16,999 nt of DNA from Oscillospiraceae bacterium (GCA_022769845.1 JALEIO010000202.1:1-16999); one strand, 5' to 3'. Positions 5,965-13,547 are shown, numbered from the stretch's first letter. Notes: generated by a model not told the origin, from the letters alone. A program made the numbers and translations.

Positions 5965-7608
5965 TTATAATTTTTCTGCTCTGTCAAGTGCGGCGGTAAT
6001 GTTGGCACAGAAGTTTTCTGCACCCACCTTTTCTATAAATCCTGCCTTTTCCATCATTTTCATAGGTTGCTCATTAACGTGGGAGAATATAACGGTAATG
6101 CCTTTATTTTTACAACGTCTCCACAGATTTTCCAAAGCATTCAGCGCAGTTATGTCGAGCGCCGGAACACCTCTCATTCTTATCACAAGGCATCTTGTAA
6201 ACTTCTTTGTTGTTATTTCTGCAATAATATCCGCATCGCCGAAAAACATCGGACCGTTTATTTCATATACTCTTATATGGTCGGAGATTTCTTTTAATTC
6301 CTGACCGTCCGGGTCGCTATCCGCATCGTAATACTTCCAGCCCTTGACTTCCGATTCGTCGCTCATTCGCTTCATAAACAGAATGCAAGCCATGACAAGA
6401 CCTACTTCTATTGCTATTACAAGGTCGAATATAACCGTAAGTGCAAAGCTTACCACAAGAACCAATATATCGCTTTTTGGTGCAGTTTTGCACAGATGCA
6501 CAAACACTCTCCACTGACACATATTATATGCTACCGAGAAAAGTATTGCCGCAATAGCAGGCATGGGAATCCATTCGGCATAGGGCATTAACACAAGTAA
6601 TACAAGCACCAGCACCAGCGAGTGAACAATGCCTGCAATAGGCGTGCGTCCGCCATTGTTTATGTTTGCGGCAGTTCTGGCTATTGCTCCTGTTGCCGGA
6701 ATACCGCCGAACATTGCCGAGCCTATATTTCCTACACCTTGAGCAACAAGCTCCATGTTTGATCGGTGGTGCGAGTTAATCATACCATCTGCCACAACGC
6801 AGGATAAAAGTGATTCTATACCGGCAAGAATTGCAATTGTAAACGCGTCGGGAAGCAATGTCACTATCATACCAAAATTGAAAGCCGGGAATTTCATTGA
6901 CGGGAATCCGCTTCGTATGGTATATAAATCACCGATTGTATTTACATTCATTCCAAAACCCTTGACCATTAATATGCCAACTATAACCGCAACAAGAGAG
7001 CCGGGTATTTTTTTGCTTATCTTCGGCCAGATAAACAAAATCGCAAGGCACACCGCACCCACAATCAATGCCTGATAATTGAAGGTTGATGCTGATTTAA
7101 AAAGAGCCTCAATCTTTTCCATGGTTTCAATGGGTTTTAACCCTTCCGGATATGTAATTCCGCAAAAATCCTTTATCTGACCTATAAAAATTGTTACGGC
7201 GATACCTGCTGTAAAGCCTGTTGTTATGGTATACGGAATAAATTTGATGAGATTACCCAATCTCAAAAGCCCCATTATTATGAGGATAATACCTGCCATA
7301 ATTGTAGCAATCATAAGACCGTCCATGCCGTTTTTTGCTACTATTCCGGCAACTATTGTTGCAAATGCCGCAGTAGGTCCGGCTATCTGCACACGGCTTC
7401 CGCCCAAAAGCGCAATTATAAATCCTGCAATTATTGCTGTGTAAATACCCTCTTCAGGTCCCACGCCTGATGCCAATGCAAGCGCAATCGAAAGAGGAAG
7501 AGCAATTATGGCAACTATGATACCTGCAACAATATCCTTTACAAGCTGTTCGGTGTTGTAGCCTTTCATAACGCTGAAAAGCATAGGCTTTAATTTGTCT
7601 TTCTTCAT
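5965..7608 (-). CDS. SulP-family anion transporter with STAS domain
   Basis: This is a 547-residue inner-membrane protein. The first 420 or so residues are a chain of hydrophobic membrane segments. They include the family signature ALPLSIALALASGVGPEEGI (36-55) and SRVQIAGPTAAFATIVAG (71-88), the anion-binding region of SulP/SLC26 proteins. The C-terminal part (about 435-545) is a cytoplasmic STAS domain, including VIRMRGVPALDITALNAL. The usual substrates are sulfate, bicarbonate or other small anions, and sequence alone does not choose. It starts at ATG 7608 with GGAGGA just upstream, and has its own promoter at 7664-7692. No carbonic anhydrase or sulfur gene adjoins it, so it looks monocistronic. 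Confidence 0.92.
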   Translation of the reverse strand: MKKDKLKPMLFSVMKGYNTEQLVKDIVAGIIVAIIALPLSIALALASGVGPEEGIYTAIIAGFIIALLGGSRVQIAGPTAAFATIVAGIVAKNGMDGLMIATIMAGIILIIMGLLRLGNLIKFIPYTITTGFTAGIAVTIFIGQIKDFCGITYPEGLKPIETMEKIEALFKSASTFNYQALIVGAVCLAILFIWPKISKKIPGSLVAVIVGILMVKGFGMNVNTIGDLYTIRSGFPSMKFPAFNFGMIVTLLPDAFTIAILAGIESLLSCVVADGMINSHHRSNMELVAQGVGNIGSAMFGGIPATGAIARTAANINNGGRTPIAGIVHSLVLVLVLLVLMPYAEWIPMPAIAAILFSVAYNMCQWRVFVHLCKTAPKSDILVLVVSFALTVIFDLVIAIEVGLVMACILFMKRMSDESEVKGWKYYDADSDPDGQELKEISDHIRVYEINGPMFFGDADIIAEITTKKFTRCLVIRMRGVPALDITALNALENLWRRCKNKGITVIFSHVNEQPMKMMEKAGFIEKVGAENFCANITAALDRAEKL

Positions 7609-7663
7609 ATTTCCTCCATACTGTCATTTCGGTAAGATTAAAATTTTTTAAATACGCTTAAAA

Positions 7664-7692
7664 ATTATATCACAGAAATATCTTTAAATCAA
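7664..7692 (-). promoter_or_regulatory. Promoter of the SulP transporter gene
   Basis: On the minus strand, -35 TTGATT (7692-7687) and -10 TATAAT (7669-7664) are 17 bp apart. They lie in very AT-rich DNA about 55 bp upstream of the start codon. No operator-like repeat is evident beside it. Confidence 0.75.
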
Positions 7693-7748
7693 TATTTTTT
7701 ATATTTTTATAAATTTTAAATATTTTAATCATACAGAAAGGCCAAGAT

Positions 7749-7814
7749 ATGAATAAACAGAGTAAAAAAAGACTATGGGATGTTGCGTTAAAACCTGTTT
7801 ATTTACGGCATTAA
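7749..7814 (+). CDS. Possible 21-residue small ORF or truncated gene start
   Basis: ATG at 7749 opens 21 codons ending in a TAA at 7812-7814. The product is basic and starts MNKQSKKRLWDVALKPVYL. An AAAGG site (7737-7741) lies 7 bases upstream. The stop codon is followed directly by a hairpin and T-run, so the unit has RBS, ORF and terminator. No good promoter is visible ahead of it. I do not recognise the peptide. The surrounding DNA is full of gene scraps, so it may be the decayed start of a longer gene. Function unknown. Confidence 0.3.
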   Translation: MNKQSKKRLWDVALKPVYLRH

Positions 7815-7844
7815 GATTGAATATAAAAATTCAATCGGTTTTTT
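7815..7844 (+). terminator. Terminator-like hairpin after the small ORF
   Basis: GATTGAAT (7815-7822) and ATTCAATC (7829-7836) form a perfect 8-bp stem with a 6-base loop, followed by GG and six T. The stem is AT-rich, so strength may be modest. Confidence 0.5.
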
Positions 7845-7908
7845 GTTCAAGCAATTCTTCAGAAATATTAAAATATTGCGACATATCAGTTAAGCAGATA
7901 TATCTGTA
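7831..7908 (-). pseudogene. Short antisense coding scrap
   Basis: On the minus strand a 25-codon frame between stops reads YRYICLTDMSQYFNISEELL and then EQKTD. It has a protein-like C-terminal look, somewhat like the end of ImmA/IrrE-type or phage-derived small proteins. It has no convincing start and overlaps the terminator-like hairpin on the other strand. It is most likely a relic, or chance. No function is claimed. Confidence 0.2.
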
Positions 7909-7941
7909 TCACTAAAAGTTAATTATTTTATGTTGTTCTTA

Positions 7942-8175
7942 TCAATTAACTTGGCTCGTGAGATTTTTTCGAGACCGTACGGCATTGTAATATGCCTCGA
8001 TATATGAAAATATATCGGCTTGCGCTTCAGCTCTTGTTCTATAGTGCTTGTGATGTACAAGTTCACATTTAAGACAACTGAAAAAATTTTCTGCTGCGGC
8101 GTTATCATACGGATTACCCTTTCATTTGAATGCCTCATCATAACGAGGAGGTATTGTTCCTTTTTTGATTGACAT
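7942..8175 (-). pseudogene. Internally deleted IS3/IS150-family transposase remnant
   Basis: On the minus strand an ATG at 8175 with AGAAGGGA 5 bases upstream begins MSIKKGTIPPRYDEAFK, which resembles the start of an IS3-type OrfA (RYDEAFK motif). It stops at a TGA (8124-8122). In the same frame the next codons read KGNPYDNAAAENFFSCLKCE, the conserved end of the DDE integrase domain of OrfB, including the catalytic Glu in AENFF. The frame continues through LVHHKHYRTRAEAQADIFSY to a stop at 7942. Nearly all of orfA and most of orfB are missing, so a deletion joined the two ends. It is non-functional as a transposase, but a good promoter and RBS remain. Confidence 0.82.
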
Positions 8176-8211
8176 AAAAATCCCTTCTGTGATTTTGTTT
8201 TTGTCCATTCC

Positions 8212-8240
8212 ATTATATCACACTTTTTTCTGTCTATCAA
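8212..8240 (-). promoter_or_regulatory. Intact promoter of the transposase remnant
   Basis: On the minus strand, -35 TTGATA (8240-8235) and -10 TATAAT (8217-8212) are separated by exactly 17 bp. It points into the decayed IS3-type transposase and on toward the 3' end of the small ORF region, away from ilvA. Confidence 0.7.
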
Positions 8241-8279
8241 ATCCGGGAAGGCGCAAAAAACGATTTAACCTTCAAACGG

Positions 8280-8323
8280 AATTTCGACACCCCCGAAAAA
8301 TCAATATCAGGGGTGTCGAAATT
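8280..8323. repeat. Perfect 14-bp inverted repeat, possibly IS-end related
   Basis: AATTTCGACACCCC (8280-8293) and GGGGTGTCGAAATT (8310-8323) are exact reverse complements around a 16-base spacer. No T-run follows on either strand, so it is not a standard terminator. It lies just outside the promoter of the IS3-type remnant, and TGTCGAAATT begins with TG as IS3-family ends do, so it may be IS terminal sequence. Alternatively it may be an operator or RNA hairpin. Confidence 0.6.
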
Positions 8324-8387
8324 AGGAGAGTGAGAGAAAAAGCCTCTAAAAATGATGCCTTAAAGATTGTAAATTCCTTCGCAGATT

Positions 8388-8421
8388 GACTGAGCAAAAA
8401 ATGCTTTTTCAGTCTTTTTTT
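8388..8421 (+). terminator. Intrinsic terminator upstream of the ilvA promoter
   Basis: GACTGA (8388-8393) pairs with TCAGTC (8409-8414), with partial extension through the A/T inner part, followed by seven T. It shields the downstream promoter from upstream transcription. Any gene it once served is gone. Confidence 0.65.
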
Positions 8422-8440
8422 ATGCCTCAAAAGACCAAAT

Positions 8441-8505
8441 CTTCATAAAATCTTTATATCCGTCAGTTAATCTTCATACAAACTTCATATCAGTAATGGT
8501 AAAAT
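8441..8505 (+). promoter_or_regulatory. ilvA operon promoter with Pho-box-like 11-bp direct repeats
   Basis: Four 7-mers lie on one strand: CTTCATA 8441-8447, CTTTATA 8452-8458, CTTCATA 8472-8478 and CTTCATA 8483-8489. Within each pair the spacing is exactly 11 bp (7 plus a 4-bp AT-rich gap). A weaker CGTCAGT at 8461 may be a fifth unit. Ten bases after the last repeat comes TAAAAT (8500-8505), a likely -10 box; no good -35 is present. Direct repeats of this period, replacing the -35 and ending about 10 bp before the -10, are the known layout for PhoB/PhoP and other OmpR-family activators. The start would be near 8512, giving a leader of only about 30 bases. Confidence 0.6.
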
Positions 8506-8541
8506 AAAAATCAATATAAATGCAAGTTAGGAGATTATAAG

Positions 8542-9738
8542 ATGTTGACACTTGATAAAATATTTCAGGCATCTGTGGTGCTGAAGGATATTGTCAGAAA
8601 CACATCCATTGTAAGCACATCAGGCATAACAGATAACTGTGAGTTATATCTGAAACCGGAAAATCTTCAATACACAGGTTCTTTTAAACTAAGAGGTTCA
8701 GGATATAAAATAGCAATGCTTTCGGATGAGGAAAAAGCCAAAGGCGTTATAGCCTGCTCTGCCGGAAACCATGCTCAAGGAGTCGCGCTTGCCGCCTCAA
8801 AATGCGGCATTAAATCTCTTATCTGTCTGCCGGATACGGCTCCTATTTCAAAGGTTGAAGCTACCAAAAGCTACGGAGCTGAAGTTTGTCTTGTAAACGG
8901 CTGCTATGATGACGCTTATGATGAAGCACTCAGGCTAAAAGATGAAATGGGATATACATTCGTTCATCCCTTTGATGATGAAGATGTAATTGCAGGTCAG
9001 GGTACGGTTGGGCTTGAGATTGTAAACGAATTTGCTGATGTGGATGCGGTAATCGTTCCCATTGGCGGCGGCGGTCTTATTTCGGGTGTTGCTTATGCAA
9101 TTAAGGCACTAAAGCCGTCAATAAAGGTTTACGGTGTTCAGGCGCAGGGCGCATCGAGTATGTATAACTCAATAAAGCACGGCAGTATTGAGTGCCTGAA
9201 ATCAGTTTCCACCATTGCAGACGGTATTGCAGTTAAACAGCCGGGCGAGCATACATACGAACTAATCAAAAACTATGTTGACGATATTGCTTTAGTTACT
9301 GATGATGAAATTTCTTCTGCAGTTTTAGCTTTAATCGAAAAGCAGAAAATGATTGCAGAGGGTGCCGGTGCAGTATCGGTTGCAGCGGCAATGTTTAATA
9401 AGTTCCCGATTGAAGGTAAAAAGGTTGTAAGTCTTGTTTCGGGCGGTAACATTGATGTTTCTATCCTTTCAAGGGTGATTGAAAGAGGTCTCATAAAATC
9501 AGGCAGAAAAACAAGCCTTTTAATAGAACTGATTGACAAACCCGGACAGCTTAAAGATGTATCGAGAATTATTGCTGACCTTGGCGGCAATGTAACAAGC
9601 GTACATCACGAAAGAAACGGTGCAACCTCGGATGTGAATGGCTGTTACCTGAGAATTGATATGGAAACAAGAAACTATGACCATGTTCAGAAAATTACAA
9701 AATCCCTTAAAAATGAAGGCTTCAAACTGATTAAATAA
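8542..9738 (+). CDS. ilvA: Threonine ammonia-lyase (threonine deaminase) with C-terminal ACT domain
   Basis: This is a 398-residue PLP enzyme that converts threonine to 2-oxobutanoate and ammonia, the entry step to isoleucine. PLP lysine is Lys49 in TGSFKLRG. SAGNHAQG (73-80) and the phosphate-binding GGGGLISG (175-182) are present. A single ACT domain spans about 324-398, as in the shorter clostridial form, rather than the two-domain regulatory part of E. coli IlvA. An AGGAGA site lies 7 bases before the ATG. It is the first gene of the branched-chain operon, 15 bp ahead of ridA. Its context argues for a biosynthetic role, although the short form also resembles catabolic TdcB-like enzymes. 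Confidence 0.95.
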   Translation: MLTLDKIFQASVVLKDIVRNTSIVSTSGITDNCELYLKPENLQYTGSFKLRGSGYKIAMLSDEEKAKGVIACSAGNHAQGVALAASKCGIKSLICLPDTAPISKVEATKSYGAEVCLVNGCYDDAYDEALRLKDEMGYTFVHPFDDEDVIAGQGTVGLEIVNEFADVDAVIVPIGGGGLISGVAYAIKALKPSIKVYGVQAQGASSMYNSIKHGSIECLKSVSTIADGIAVKQPGEHTYELIKNYVDDIALVTDDEISSAVLALIEKQKMIAEGAGAVSVAAAMFNKFPIEGKKVVSLVSGGNIDVSILSRVIERGLIKSGRKTSLLIELIDKPGQLKDVSRIIADLGGNVTSVHHERNGATSDVNGCYLRIDMETRNYDHVQKITKSLKNEGFKLIK

Positions 9739-9753
9739 CGGAGGAAATATAAA

Positions 9754-10128
9754 ATGAGCAGAATTATAGAAACAGACAAAGCACCAAAGGCTATCGGCCC
9801 TTATTCGCAGGCTGTTGTAGCCGGAGGTTTTGTTTATACATCAGGACAGATTGCAATCAATCCCGAAAGCGGAAATGTTGAAACAGAAAGAATCGAAGCA
9901 CAGACCGAACAGGTTTGTAAAAACATCAAAGAGCTTCTATCAGCTTCAGGCAGCGGAATTGAAAAGGTAGTAAAGACAACCTGCTTCTTAAAAAATATGG
10001 AAGACTTTGCTGCTTTTAATGAAGTGTATAAAAAATATTTTGTGTCAAATCCTGCAAGAAGCTGTGTAGCAGTAGCCGAACTGCCGAAAAATGTGTTAGT
10101 AGAGATAGATACAATAGCGGAGGTATAA
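9754..10128 (+). CDS. ridA: RidA family enamine/imine deaminase
   Basis: This is a 124-residue protein, typical for the Rid (YjgF/YER057c/UK114) family. Visible signatures are KAIGPYSQAVVAGGFVYTSG near the N-terminus and NPARSCVAVAELPKNVLVEI at the C-terminus. The latter carries the Arg that binds the carboxylate of the substrate and the Glu near the end. RidA trimers hydrolyse the reactive 2-aminoacrylate or 2-aminocrotonate released by PLP dehydratases such as IlvA, protecting other PLP enzymes. Placement between ilvA and leuA fits this role exactly. A GGAGG site lies upstream, and its last codons carry the RBS of leuA. Confidence 0.95.
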   Translation: MSRIIETDKAPKAIGPYSQAVVAGGFVYTSGQIAINPESGNVETERIEAQTEQVCKNIKELLSASGSGIEKVVKTTCFLKNMEDFAAFNEVYKKYFVSNPARSCVAVAELPKNVLVEIDTIAEV

Positions 10129-10130
10129 AA

Positions 10131-11804
10131 ATGGACGCAACAAAATACCGAGTGGGATATTTCCCTGTGGATAAAAAATATAAAAAGTGGGCAGATATTG
10201 ACCACATTGAAAAAGCGCCTATATGGTGCAGTGTAGATATGCGTGACGGCAATCAAAGCCTTGTCATTCCAATGAGTCTTGAGGAAAAACTTGAATATTA
10301 CAAGGTTTTGCTCGAGGTTGGATTTAAGGAAATTGAGGTAGGCTTTCCGGCGGCAAGTGAAACGGAATATGAGTTTTTGAGAACTTTAATTGATAATAAT
10401 ATGATTCCCGAAGATGTAACTGTTCAGGTGCTTACACAGTGCCGTGAACACATTATCAGAAAAACATTTGATGCCTGCAAGGGCGTGCCAAGTGCAATTA
10501 TTCACTTCTATAACTCAACAAGCGTTGCCCAGCGTGAGCAGGTGTTTAAGAAATCCAAAGAGGAAATCAAAAAGATTGCCGTTGATGGTGCAAAGCTTGT
10601 AAAGAGATTGGCAAATGAATATGAAGGTAACTTCCGTTTTGAGTATTCTCCCGAATCATTTACCGGAACTGAACCTGAATATGCTTTGGAGGTTTGCAAT
10701 GCGGTTTTGGATGTGTTAGAGCCTTCACCTGAAAACAATGTTATCATCAATCTTCCCGTTACAGTTGAAATGAGTATGCCTCACGTTTATGCTTCACAGG
10801 TTGAGTATATGAGTGATAACCTTAAATATCGTGAGTTTGTAACGCTTTCACTGCATCCGCATAATGACAGAGGTACGGGCGTTGCTGACACTGAACTTGC
10901 ACTTTTAGCCGGGGCAGACAGAGTGGAAGGCACACTTTTCGGAAACGGCGAAAGAACCGGTAATGTGGATATAATTACACTGGCGATGAATATGTATTCT
11001 CACGGTGTTGATCCAAAGCTTGACCTTTCCGATATGAATTATCTTGTTGAAAAATACGAAAGCTGCACCCGTATGCATGTATATGAGAGAGCACCCTATG
11101 CAGGCGCACTTGTATTTGCTGCTTTTTCAGGCTCTCATCAGGATGCTATTGCAAAGGGTATGAAATACAGAAATAAAAATAAGCTTCACGAATGGAGCGT
11201 TCCGTACATACCGATTGATCCAAAGGATATTGGAAGAACTTACGACGCAGATGTTATCAGAGTTAACTCGCAGTCGGGTAAGGGTGGTATCGGCTATCTT
11301 CTTGAACAGACCTTTGGATACAATATGCCGCCAAAAATGCGCGAGCATTTCAGCTATATGTGTAAGGATATTTCCGATCATGAGCACAAAGAATTAAAGC
11401 CCGAAGAAATACTTGATATTTTTAAGACAAATTATCTGAATCTTGACAGTGGTATTGAAGTTACAGATTTTGATTTCATACGTGAAAATGATGTTGTCAA
11501 AATCAACATCACATTCAAAAAAGATGGTGCTGAAACTGAAATGGAAGCCGAAGGTAACGGTACGCTCAGTGCTGTAAACAATGCTCTGTGCGAGTTTACC
11601 GGAGAACGTTATACTTTGCAGGTATTCACCCAGCACAGTATGCAGGGACAGGGTTCTCAAAGTGTTGCTGCCTCCTATATTGGACTTGAACGCGAAGACG
11701 GAATGTATTTTTGGGGTGCAGGCACAGATACAGACGTTATTACTGCAAGTACAAAAGCACTTCTCAGTGCATTTGCCAATATGAAAAAAGGAGATTTAAA
11801 GTAA
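10131..11804 (+). CDS. leuA: 2-isopropylmalate synthase, LeuA2-type
   Basis: This 557-residue protein condenses 2-oxoisovalerate and acetyl-CoA, the committed leucine step. The DRE-TIM barrel begins with WCSVDMRDGNQSL, where Arg38 and Asp39 are catalytic and metal-binding. The metal site HPHND is at 242-246 and FGNGERTGNVD at 270-280. A C-terminal region (about 430-555) matches the LeuA regulatory dimer domain that binds leucine. The N-terminal extension before the barrel (YRVGYFPVDKKYKKWADI) marks the longer Corynebacterium/yeast-like type rather than the E. coli type. GGAGG lies inside the last ridA codons, 7 bases ahead of the ATG. Its TAA overlaps the leuC ATG by one base. Confidence 0.96.
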   Translation: MDATKYRVGYFPVDKKYKKWADIDHIEKAPIWCSVDMRDGNQSLVIPMSLEEKLEYYKVLLEVGFKEIEVGFPAASETEYEFLRTLIDNNMIPEDVTVQVLTQCREHIIRKTFDACKGVPSAIIHFYNSTSVAQREQVFKKSKEEIKKIAVDGAKLVKRLANEYEGNFRFEYSPESFTGTEPEYALEVCNAVLDVLEPSPENNVIINLPVTVEMSMPHVYASQVEYMSDNLKYREFVTLSLHPHNDRGTGVADTELALLAGADRVEGTLFGNGERTGNVDIITLAMNMYSHGVDPKLDLSDMNYLVEKYESCTRMHVYERAPYAGALVFAAFSGSHQDAIAKGMKYRNKNKLHEWSVPYIPIDPKDIGRTYDADVIRVNSQSGKGGIGYLLEQTFGYNMPPKMREHFSYMCKDISDHEHKELKPEEILDIFKTNYLNLDSGIEVTDFDFIRENDVVKINITFKKDGAETEMEAEGNGTLSAVNNALCEFTGERYTLQVFTQHSMQGQGSQSVAASYIGLEREDGMYFWGAGTDTDVITASTKALLSAFANMKKGDLK

Positions 11805-13063
11805 TGGGAATGACAATGACACAAAAAATACTTGCTGACCATGCAGGACTTGACAATGTGGCAGCAGGTCAGCTTATCTCAGCCAAGCTCGATATTGTTC
11901 TCGGTAATGACATTACAACTCCCGTTGCAATTAACGAATTCAAAAAAGCCGGCTTTGAAAGCGTATTTGATAAAGATAAAATCGCGGTAGTTCTTGACCA
12001 TTTCGTGCCTAACAAGGACATTAAAGCAGCAGAACAATCAAAGCAGTGCAGAGAGTTTTCGTGCTCTCAATGCATCAGCCACTTTTATGATGTGGGCAAA
12101 ATGGGTATTGAACACGCACTTTTACCTGAACAGGGCGTTGTAACTGCCGGTGACTGCATCATTGGTGCAGACAGCCATACCTGCACATATGGAGCGCTCG
12201 GTGCGTTTTCGACAGGTGTTGGAAGTACCGATATGGCGGCCGGTATGGCAACCGGAACAGCATGGTTCAAGGTTCCGTCTGCAATTAAGTTTAATCTTAC
12301 AGGTAAGCTCCCTGAAAATTGCAGCGGAAAGGATGTAATTCTTTCCATTATCGGTAAAATAGGTGTTGACGGCGCACTTTACCGCAGTATGGAATTTACA
12401 GGCGAAGGAGTAGCAACACTTTCTATGGATGACCGCCTTTGCATTTGTAATATGGCGATTGAAGCAGGCGCTAAAAATGGCATTTTCCCCGTTGACAGAG
12501 TAACTATGGACTATCTGGAAGGCAGATGTGAAAGACCTCCTGTGGTATATCAGGCAGATGAAGATGCCGAATATGACGAGGTAATCGAAATCAATTTATC
12601 AGAAATGGTACCGATTGTAAGCTGCCCTCATCTTCCGGAAAACACAAAGCCGGCAACAGAACTCTCAAGCATTAAAGTAGATCAGGTTGTTATCGGCAGC
12701 TGTACCAATGGTCGTATGGAAGATATGGAAGCAGCATATAAGGTGCTTAACGGTAAAAAGATTGCAGACGGCGTAAGATGCATTATCATTCCTGCAACAA
12801 TGGAGATTTACCGTGAATGCGTAGAGCGTGGATATGTAACAGCATTTATTGATGCAGGAGCAGTGGTCTCTACACCAACCTGCGGTCCTTGCCTTGGCGG
12901 ATATATGGGAATTTTAGCTGCAGGTGAAAGATGTATTGCAACCACTAACCGTAACTTTGTCGGCAGAATGGGACACGTTGACAGTGAAGTGTACCTTGCA
13001 AGTCCTCTTACTGCGGCAACAAGTGCGCTCACAGGTTATATTACAAATCCGGAGGTTGAATGA
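11804..13063 (+). CDS. leuC: 3-isopropylmalate dehydratase large subunit
   Basis: I place the start at ATG 11804 (419 residues). This overlaps the leuA stop as TAATG and has AAGGAGA 10 bases upstream; an upstream ATG in the same frame lies deep in leuA and would add a non-family tail. The protein is an aconitase-fold subunit holding a [4Fe-4S] cluster through Cys300 (VVIGSCTNGRMEDM) and Cys360 and Cys363 (STPTCGPCLGG). GADSHTCTYGALGAF near 121-135 is also typical. With LeuD it isomerises 2-isopropylmalate to 3-isopropylmalate. The length fits the two-subunit archaeal/clostridial type rather than the 465-residue E. coli form. Confidence 0.97.
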   Translation: MGMTMTQKILADHAGLDNVAAGQLISAKLDIVLGNDITTPVAINEFKKAGFESVFDKDKIAVVLDHFVPNKDIKAAEQSKQCREFSCSQCISHFYDVGKMGIEHALLPEQGVVTAGDCIIGADSHTCTYGALGAFSTGVGSTDMAAGMATGTAWFKVPSAIKFNLTGKLPENCSGKDVILSIIGKIGVDGALYRSMEFTGEGVATLSMDDRLCICNMAIEAGAKNGIFPVDRVTMDYLEGRCERPPVVYQADEDAEYDEVIEINLSEMVPIVSCPHLPENTKPATELSSIKVDQVVIGSCTNGRMEDMEAAYKVLNGKKIADGVRCIIIPATMEIYRECVERGYVTAFIDAGAVVSTPTCGPCLGGYMGILAAGERCIATTNRNFVGRMGHVDSEVYLASPLTAATSALTGYITNPEVE

Positions 13064-13064
13064 T

Positions 13065-13547
13065 ATGAACACAAAAGGAAAAGTTTTTAAATATCCCGAT
13101 AATGTTGATACTGATGTAATCATTCCGGCAAGATACTTAAATACAGCAGATGCAAACGAGCTTGCCAAACATTGCATGGAAGATATTGATACAACGTTTG
13201 TAGAAAAAGTTGAGCCGGGAGATGTTATGGTAGCAGGCTGGAACTTTGGTTGTGGTTCATCTCGTGAGCATGCTCCTTTAGTTATTAAAACCTGCGGTAC
13301 AGGTTGTGTTATTGCGAAAAGCTTTGCAAGAATTTTCTACCGTAATGCAATTAACATCGGACTTCCTATTTTGGAGTGTGAGCAAGCGGCAGAAGAAATA
13401 TCCGCAAATGACGAAGTATCGGTGAATTTTGACACAGGTGTTATCACCAATATTTCAACAGGCAAAACATACAAGGCACAACCTTTCCCTGAATTTATTC
13501 AGAATATTATAAGAAAAGGCGGCTTACTTGCATCATTAAAGAAATGA
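13065..13547 (+). CDS. leuD: 3-isopropylmalate dehydratase small subunit
   Basis: This 160-residue protein starts with ATG 13065, one base after the leuC stop, with a GGAGG site inside the last leuC codons. It is the swivel domain that completes the LeuC active site. NFGCGSSREHAP at 60-71 is the substrate-binding loop, and DNVDTDVIIPARYL (12-25) is the conserved N-terminal motif. Length and the short C-terminus match the small-type LeuD that pairs with 420-residue LeuC. It ends 10 bases before leuB. Confidence 0.97.
   Translation: MNTKGKVFKYPDNVDTDVIIPARYLNTADANELAKHCMEDIDTTFVEKVEPGDVMVAGWNFGCGSSREHAPLVIKTCGTGCVIAKSFARIFYRNAINIGLPILECEQAAEEISANDEVSVNFDTGVITNISTGKTYKAQPFPEFIQNIIRKGGLLASLKK

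Noticed and set aside
7923..8240. Minus-strand 105-codon open frame over the IS3-type region
   Set aside because: It is in a different frame from the recognisable OrfA and OrfB pieces and has no RBS; it arises from reading the remnant out of frame.
8165..8389. Plus-strand 74-codon open frame with a protein-like tail
   Set aside because: It is antisense to the transposase remnant promoter, crosses the 14-bp inverted repeat, and has no RBS or recognisable motif.
9834..10256. Minus-strand 140-codon frame antisense to ridA/leuA
   Set aside because: It overlaps two strongly identified genes, has no RBS or promoter, and its composition reflects the opposite-strand codons.
11711..11803. Upstream ATG extension of leuC
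   Set aside because: It adds a cysteine- and arginine-rich tail from an alternate leuA frame that LeuC proteins lack; the ATG at 11804 overlaps the leuA stop and has a good RBS.
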